Source: an uncultured Cohaesibacter sp.
GTDB taxonomy: Bacteria > Pseudomonadota > Alphaproteobacteria > Rhizobiales > Cohaesibacteraceae
Direction of reading: 5' to 3'
Length of the DNA: 64,000 bases
NCBI RefSeq assembly: GCF_963676485.1
Contig: NZ_OY781114.1
Coordinates: 1,426,001 to 1,490,000, forward strand
The translations under genes and the position numbers were made by a program. Positions within the stretch are counted from its first letter, which is position 1, and the number at the start of each line of letters is the position of its first letter. The notes below the pieces were generated by a model. That model had not been told where the DNA came from, searched no databases, and worked only from the letters and a program-made list of their open reading frames with translations. Positions 59,553 to 64,000 of this stretch are shown piece after piece.

Positions 59553-60436
59553 GTCTTTCCCTTCCTTCTCTCCATCCCCGCAAGCTCTCTTCTCAGGCTG
59601 GCGAAAACACATACGCATATATCAAGTGCCATCGCTCCGCAGCTATGACACCATGCATTATGGTGTCTGAAAAGACGACGAACAGAGTGTACACGCTTCG
59701 ACCAGACAGAACCACTGTTCCTCTTGGTCAGCTTCACCCGCTGCACTATTCTCTTATTTAGGAATGCTTCTTGCTTTCGCCAAGGCCGGGTTTTCTGCGA
59801 ATCCAATTCACTTTCCAGCAGAACTAACAGGAAATTCACGCCGGATTGTCTAAAAAGCATCCGCTTCAAGCCAAGCATTTTTGCCGCAACTAACATGCGC
59901 AAAACGCATTCCTTGAGTTTAATGCAGACCTAGTTTCTGAAAGCTGCAAAATTGTGGCAGCCCAGTTTTGTTCACAGATTGGCGCGCAAATTTATCACTT
60001 CCAGACAAAGCCCTGTTTTCTGCCGTTTTCGACTTTAGTGGTAGAAGATAAGCGGGAAGTGATGCAGCATCCAAAATACGCAACCCCACAAAAGACCAGC
60101 TTTCAAATGCGCGGGGGGTGCTTTAAGAGGAAATGGTCACGGGACTGGGTTCGGCTCGGACTTTGCGAAATATCAACGACACAATTTTGTGAGATGGGTA
60201 TGAAATGCGCGAGTTCGACGAAAAGACTGTTGCAGGGCTGCTGCCGGGAGTAGAGGACAAGGCAAAGCAGCATCTCAGGAGGTTGGGTCAAACAGAAGAG
60301 CGGATAAATCCGACAGGTTATATCGACTTCCGCAGGACTTGAAACGAACCCCCGGTCAAAGCCATTCAGGCGTTGGCCGGACTGACAGATCCTGTCAGTT
60401 TCCCACAACCTAAGTGTGTCTCAAGGGGCTTGAAAA
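59553..60436. other. Long divergent region between chvI and pckA
   Basis: About 880 bases expected to hold both promoters. I see no RNA gene. The only coding hint is the short frame at 60205-60342 listed separately. The rest has no repeat or dyad that I would defend. Confidence 0.4.
60205..60342 (+). CDS. Possible small protein (45 residues) upstream of pckA
   Basis: ATG-initiated frame beginning MREFDEKTVAGLLPGVED and ending GYIDFRRT. Charge pattern and codon choice look protein-like, and it ends 94 bases before pckA on the same strand. There is no strong ribosome site and no family that I recognise. It may be a chance frame. Confidence 0.25.
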   Translation: MREFDEKTVAGLLPGVEDKAKQHLRRLGQTEERINPTGYIDFRRT

Positions 60437-62035
60437 GTGAAACAATTCGGCACGTGGAACGAATCCAACGGCGTTGACAAACTCGGTCTTCGCAATCTCG
60501 GTAGCGTACATTACAACTATCGTTTTCCTAAGCTGGTAGAAGAAGCGCTGGCTCGCAAGGAAGGTCGTCTGATCGAAGGCGGTGCTTTTGCAGTGGATAC
60601 CGGCAAACATACCGGCCGTTCCCCAAAGGATAAACATACCGTTCGCGACGCTACCACCGAAAACACCATCTGGTGGGACAACAACAAAGCCATGACGCCT
60701 GAAGCTTTCGATCTTCTTTATGAAGACATGATGGCTTATGCAGAAGGCAAAGAAGTCTTTGTGCAGGACCTGTACGGCGGCGCTGACATTGACCACCGTC
60801 TGCCAACCCGCGTAGTTACCGAGCTCTGCTGGCAGTCTCACTTCATCCGCAACATGCTGATCCGTCCGGAACATACTGAACTGGCAGATTTCGTTCAGGA
60901 ACTGACTGTGATCGACTTCCCAGGCTTCCTCTGCGACCCTGAAAAATATGGCGTTCGCTCTGAAACCTGCATCGCTCTTAACCTGACCAAGAAAATCATT
61001 CTGATTGCTGGGTCTTCCTACGCTGGTGAAATCAAGAAATCTGTCTTCACCACCCTTAACTACCTGCTGCCTGAAAAAAATATCATGCCAATGCACTGCT
61101 CTGCAAACGTTGGCGATGATGACGACACGGCTATCTTCTTCGGCCTGTCCGGCACCGGTAAAACCACCCTGTCTGCTGATCCAAGCCGTACCCTTATCGG
61201 CGACGACGAACACGGCTGGGGCGAAAACGGCGTCTTCAACTTCGAAGGCGGCTGCTACGCTAAGACCATCAATCTTTCCGCTGAAGCTGAGCCGGAAATC
61301 TATGCGACCACGCACACCTTCGGTGCAATCGTCGAAAACATGGTTATCGATCCAATCACCGATAAACCAGACTTCGCTGATGGGTCCAAGACCGAAAACA
61401 CCCGTGTTTCCTATCCGACCTACTTCATCCCGAACGCATCGGCTACCGGTCGCGCTCCTCAGCCGAAAAACATCATCATGCTGACGGCTGACGCATTCGG
61501 TGTTCTGCCTCCGATCGCCAAGCTGACCCCGGAACAGGCAATGTATCACTTCCTGTCTGGCTACACCGCTAAAGTGGCTGGTACGGAAAAAGGCGTTACC
61601 GAGCCAGAAGCAACCTTCTCTACCTGCTTCGGCGCTCCTTTCATGCCTCGCCATCCTTCCGAATATGGCAACCTGCTGCGCGAAATGATGGAAAAACATC
61701 AGGTTAAATGCTGGCTGGTTAACACCGGTTGGACCGGTGGTGTTTATGGCGTCGGTTCCCGTATGCCAATTAAAGCAACCCGTGCTTTGCTGACCGCAGC
61801 ACTCAACGGTTCTCTGGCATCTGCAGAATTCCGCACCGACGAAGTCTTCGGTGTTGAAGTTCCTGTAGCCGTTCCTGGCGTTGACACCACCCTGCTGACG
61901 CCACGCGACACCTGGGCAGACAAAGCTGCATTCGACGCAATGGCAGCTAAACTGGCTGGTATGTTCGTCAAAAACTTCGAATACTATCTGCCACACGTCG
62001 ACGACGCTGTGAAAGCTGCTGGCCCAAAAGCCTAA
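60437..62035 (+). CDS. pckA: Phosphoenolpyruvate carboxykinase (ATP)
   Basis: 532 residues from a GTG with AAGGGG eight bases upstream. It makes phosphoenolpyruvate from oxaloacetate in gluconeogenesis. The P-loop [16 protein letters not shown] and the adjacent [20 protein letters not shown] mark the ATP-dependent enzyme. RSPKDKHTV and [15 protein letters not shown] are further family blocks. Codon use is strongly biased (many GCT, CTG, ACC), as in highly expressed genes. It has its own terminator. Confidence 0.97.
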   Translation: MKQFGTWNESNGVDKLGLRNLGSVHYNYRFPKLVEEALARKEGRLIEGGAFAVDTGKHTGRSPKDKHTVRDATTENTIWWDNNKAMTPEAFDLLYEDMMAYAEGKEVFVQDLYGGADIDHRLPTRVVTELCWQSHFIRNMLIRPEHTELADFVQELTVIDFPGFLCDPEKYGVRSETCIALNLTKKIILIAGSSYAGEIKKSVFTTLNYLLPEKNIMPMHCSANVGDDDDTAIFFGLSGTGKTTLSADPSRTLIGDDEHGWGENGVFNFEGGCYAKTINLSAEAEPEIYATTHTFGAIVENMVIDPITDKPDFADGSKTENTRVSYPTYFIPNASATGRAPQPKNIIMLTADAFGVLPPIAKLTPEQAMYHFLSGYTAKVAGTEKGVTEPEATFSTCFGAPFMPRHPSEYGNLLREMMEKHQVKCWLVNTGWTGGVYGVGSRMPIKATRALLTAALNGSLASAEFRTDEVFGVEVPVAVPGVDTTLLTPRDTWADKAAFDAMAAKLAGMFVKNFEYYLPHVDDAVKAAGPKA

Positions 62036-62065
62036 GCTGACAGATATCAGTATTGAATATGATGG

Positions 62066-62095
62066 AAAGGCCCGCTCTTTGGCGGGCCTTTTGCT
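62066..62095 (+). terminator. Rho-independent terminator of pckA
   Basis: AAAGGCCCGC and GCGGGCCTTT form a 10-bp stem with a 6-base loop, then TTGCTTTT, 30 bases after the pckA stop. Confidence 0.88.
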
Positions 62096-62272
62096 TTTCA
62101 TACGCATCATGCATCACTTGGCCGCCTCTTTTGAAACGGGGGTCAGAAGTGCATACGTCCTGTGTCGTATTTTCCCGAAGGAGATATGGTAGTATTGTCC
62201 CATCACACCCTTCTAGAGACCCCATCATGAGAGCGCACATTATCGTCGCGTGCCTGCGGGGGAGGATTTACC

Positions 62273-62788
62273 ATGTATATTCGCGAGGAAACGTCCGCTG
62301 ATGCGGATGGCATTCATATTTTGACACAAAAAGCTTTTGCGCCCATGCCTTACAGCTCTGGCAGCGAAGGCCCGATTATCGATCAATTGCGCCGGGATGG
62401 CGATCTTGTTTTGTCATTGGTGATGGATGACGATGGCCCGATTGTCGGCCATGTGGCTTTTTCGAAAATCCAGATCGATGGCAAATGGGATAAATGGTAT
62501 TGCCTTGGCCCCATCTCAGTCGCCCCAGACAAACAGAGCCAAGGCATCGGCAAGGCACTGGTTGGCGAGGGCATGAGACGCCTGCGCGCTCTTGGCGCCA
62601 ATGGGTGCATCCTGATCGGCAACCCAGCCTACTATGTCCGGCTCGGGTTCCAATGTAATGGCCAATTGCGCTATGGCGCGCTGGATCCTTCGCTGATTCA
62701 GTATATGGCTTTTCAAGGCCCCGCGCCAAAAGGCACATTGACCCATGCCGATGCCTTTGAGCAGGCATTAAAGCAAATATCTGCTTGA
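62273..62788 (+). CDS. GNAT-family N-acetyltransferase (YhbS-like)
   Basis: 171 residues with a strong GGGGAGGA before the ATG. The acetyl-CoA-binding motif appears as LGPISVAPDKQSQGIGKALV, and NPAYYVRLGFQ is typical of the YhbS-like GNAT group. The substrate is unknown. The stop codon abuts that of the convergent map gene (TGATCA), with no space for a terminator between them. Confidence 0.9.
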   Translation: MYIREETSADADGIHILTQKAFAPMPYSSGSEGPIIDQLRRDGDLVLSLVMDDDGPIVGHVAFSKIQIDGKWDKWYCLGPISVAPDKQSQGIGKALVGEGMRRLRALGANGCILIGNPAYYVRLGFQCNGQLRYGALDPSLIQYMAFQGPAPKGTLTHADAFEQALKQISA

Positions 62789-63529
62789 TCAGAGTGTTAC
62801 GATGATCGGGCCCTTTTTGCCGATCACAATCGTATGCTCGAATTGAGCGGTGAGGCATCCGGGAGTGAAGAGCTCCCATTCCCGGGCTCCATCGCTGGCA
62901 TAGGAGGCACCTGTCGAGAGAAATGGCTCAACGGCAATCACCATGCCTTCCTGCAACTTGCGACGATCCCGGCGGTCCGGTACGGCGAGAATTTCCGGCC
63001 TGTCATGCAAGGTTGTTCCAACACCGTGACATCCCAACAGGTTCTGGATGATGGTATAGCCACCGGCCTTGGCCTCCTTATCGAAAGCCTTCGGGATGAC
63101 CTGCATAGGCTGTCCTGCCCGGGCCTGAGCAATCGCATTGTCACGGGCGCGCTTTGCGGCTTCCACCAGAACCTGCTTTTCCGGAACAATCGGCGGCACG
63201 ATGAATGTTGCCCCGGCATCGGTGAAGTAGCCATCCTTGCTGGCGGACACGTCGATATTGACCATATCGCCCGGCTTCACCCTCTGACTATCAGCCCAAC
63301 CGTGGGCAATCACCGGTTCGATGGAAATGCATGTCGCTCCGGGGAAATCATATACGGACTCAGGTGCCGATTCAGCCCCTTCTTCTTCCAGAATACGGCG
63401 CCCAAGATCGTCCAATTCCTGCGAGGTCATGCCCGGCTCAAGCGCAGCACCCATTTCACGAATGGCACGCGCCACGGCTTTGCCGCAGGCTTTCAGGCCC
63501 TGAAGCTGTTCTTCGGTTTTTACAATCAT
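62789..63529 (-). CDS. map: Type I methionine aminopeptidase
   Basis: 246 residues from the ATG at 63529 (MIVKTEEQLQGLKACG, the usual N terminus of this subgroup); the frame opens 14 codons earlier at 63571. All metal ligands and active-site residues are recognisable: His in VIAHGWAD, Asp in NIDVSA, Asp in TDAGA, His in GCHGVG, Glu in AVEPF and Glu in QFEHT. It removes the initiator Met from new proteins. It lacks the zinc-finger N terminus of eukaryotic forms. Confidence 0.94.
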   Translation of the reverse strand: MIVKTEEQLQGLKACGKAVARAIREMGAALEPGMTSQELDDLGRRILEEEGAESAPESVYDFPGATCISIEPVIAHGWADSQRVKPGDMVNIDVSASKDGYFTDAGATFIVPPIVPEKQVLVEAAKRARDNAIAQARAGQPMQVIPKAFDKEAKAGGYTIIQNLLGCHGVGTTLHDRPEILAVPDRRDRRKLQEGMVIAVEPFLSTGASYASDGAREWELFTPGCLTAQFEHTIVIGKKGPIIVTL

Positions 63530-63683
63530 GGATGGCTGCCTATCTGAAACACGGATTGGAATTGCGGCCATCAGTAGCGCATTTGCTCCAGTGACTGCAA
63601 GCCTTCTCTATGAGGCAAAAAGTCAAGAGATCAAGGCCCGCAACGCTTTCCCTCGCATCACTGCGGGTAGGCGCTATCGCACG

Positions 63684-63718
63684 AAAAAGCCCACCCCGTG
63701 ATAACAGGGCGGGCCTTT
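63684..63718 (-). terminator. Terminator of the choice-of-anchor I gene
   Basis: On the minus strand GCCCGCCCTGT pairs with ACGGGGTGGGC (one mismatch or wobble), followed by TTTTT. It lies 28 bases beyond the stop at 63746. The A-rich other side could also end map-side transcription. Confidence 0.75.
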
Positions 63719-63745
63719 CTTATTCCCAAATCACATCTTGAGCGT

Positions 63746-64000
63746 TTATTTCACAGCCCAGAGCGTGACCGTCCCAGACACTTCGTTGGCAACGGCAATC
63801 ATCGGCTTGCCATTCGGACTATCCTTGCCAGCGATGAACTTGATGCCTTCCGGCGCGATGTCCCCTGCCGTGAGCTTTTCAGACTCGCCATCAAGCTTGG
63901 TATTGCTTGCATAGGTTACGAAAGTCGCTTTGGCCGGGTCCGTGATGTCATAGACCACAATACCACTCATGCGTTCCAAACCGATAAAGGCATAAAGTTT
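63746..64000 (-). CDS. Choice-of-anchor I family protein (C-terminal part; 5' end outside the window)
   Basis: 84 residues are visible, entering the window in frame as KLYAFIGLERMSG. GDIAPEGIKFIAGKDSPNGK and VANEVSGTVTLW are the conserved C-terminal blocks of choice-of-anchor I / alkaline-phosphatase-associated beta-propeller proteins, which are usually secreted or surface-bound. The N terminus and any anchor lie beyond base 64000. Function is unknown. Confidence 0.85.
   Translation of the reverse strand, partial: KLYAFIGLERMSGIVVYDITDPAKATFVTYASNTKLDGESEKLTAGDIAPEGIKFIAGKDSPNGKPMIAVANEVSGTVTLWAVK

Noticed and set aside
60410-62110. 566-codon open frame antisense to pckA
   Set aside because: It mirrors pckA over its whole length and comes from pckA's strong codon bias; pckA has the ribosome site, full family motifs and terminator.

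Overview
The window looks like chromosome of a Hyphomicrobiales (Rhizobiales) alphaproteobacterium, probably a marine, Cohaesibacter-like organism; the genus is my inference. The main evidence is the block ptsH - EIIA(Man) - hprK - chvG - chvI next to pckA, which is conserved synteny in Sinorhizobium and Agrobacterium. An frcBCAK-type operon with a divergent ROK regulator, an ActS/ActR (RegB/RegA) pair, mmcB and DUF2852/DUF2336 genes agree with it. Most of the window is moderately GC-rich; a short AT-richer island lies at about 15.6-19.6 kb.

Layout. 0-4.8 kb: a sugar ABC importer operon (two permeases, a GH127 beta-L-arabinofuranosidase-like hydrolase, a UgpC/MalK-type ATPase); the binding protein is presumably upstream of the window. 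4.9-10 kb: frcB-frcC-frcA-frcK on the minus strand and a divergent ROK regulator. 10-14.6 kb: an MFS carrier, a membrane GGDEF-EAL protein and GlpT. 15.3-19.7 kb: a degraded integrative element at the 3' end of tRNA-Leu(CAG), with an intact tyrosine integrase, a remnant of a second integrase, matching att-like and arm-like repeats at both ends, a HEPN/AbiV-like hypothetical protein, a broken BRO-type antirepressor and a 72-residue ORF. 20-30 kb: housekeeping and regulatory genes, including an FMN riboswitch ahead of an EamA transporter (RibN), and the ActS/ActR pair.

29.5-51 kb is the most unusual region. It starts with a two-gene RpfC/RpfG-like signalling operon in which the RpfG-type receiver is joined to PAS-GGDEF-EAL instead of HD-GYP. 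Next is a complete type I secretion locus (TolC, HlyD and two ABC half-transporters with strongly degenerate nucleotide-binding motifs). Divergent from it is a 2481-residue RTX adhesin built on eight nearly identical 588-bp repeats, followed by a DUF2336 gene. This reads as a c-di-GMP-linked surface-attachment module.

51-64 kb: a glycine betaine/proline importer (proXWV), the nitrogen-PTS/ChvG-ChvI operon, pckA, a GNAT acetyltransferase, a type I methionine aminopeptidase and the 3' end of a choice-of-anchor I gene that runs off the window.
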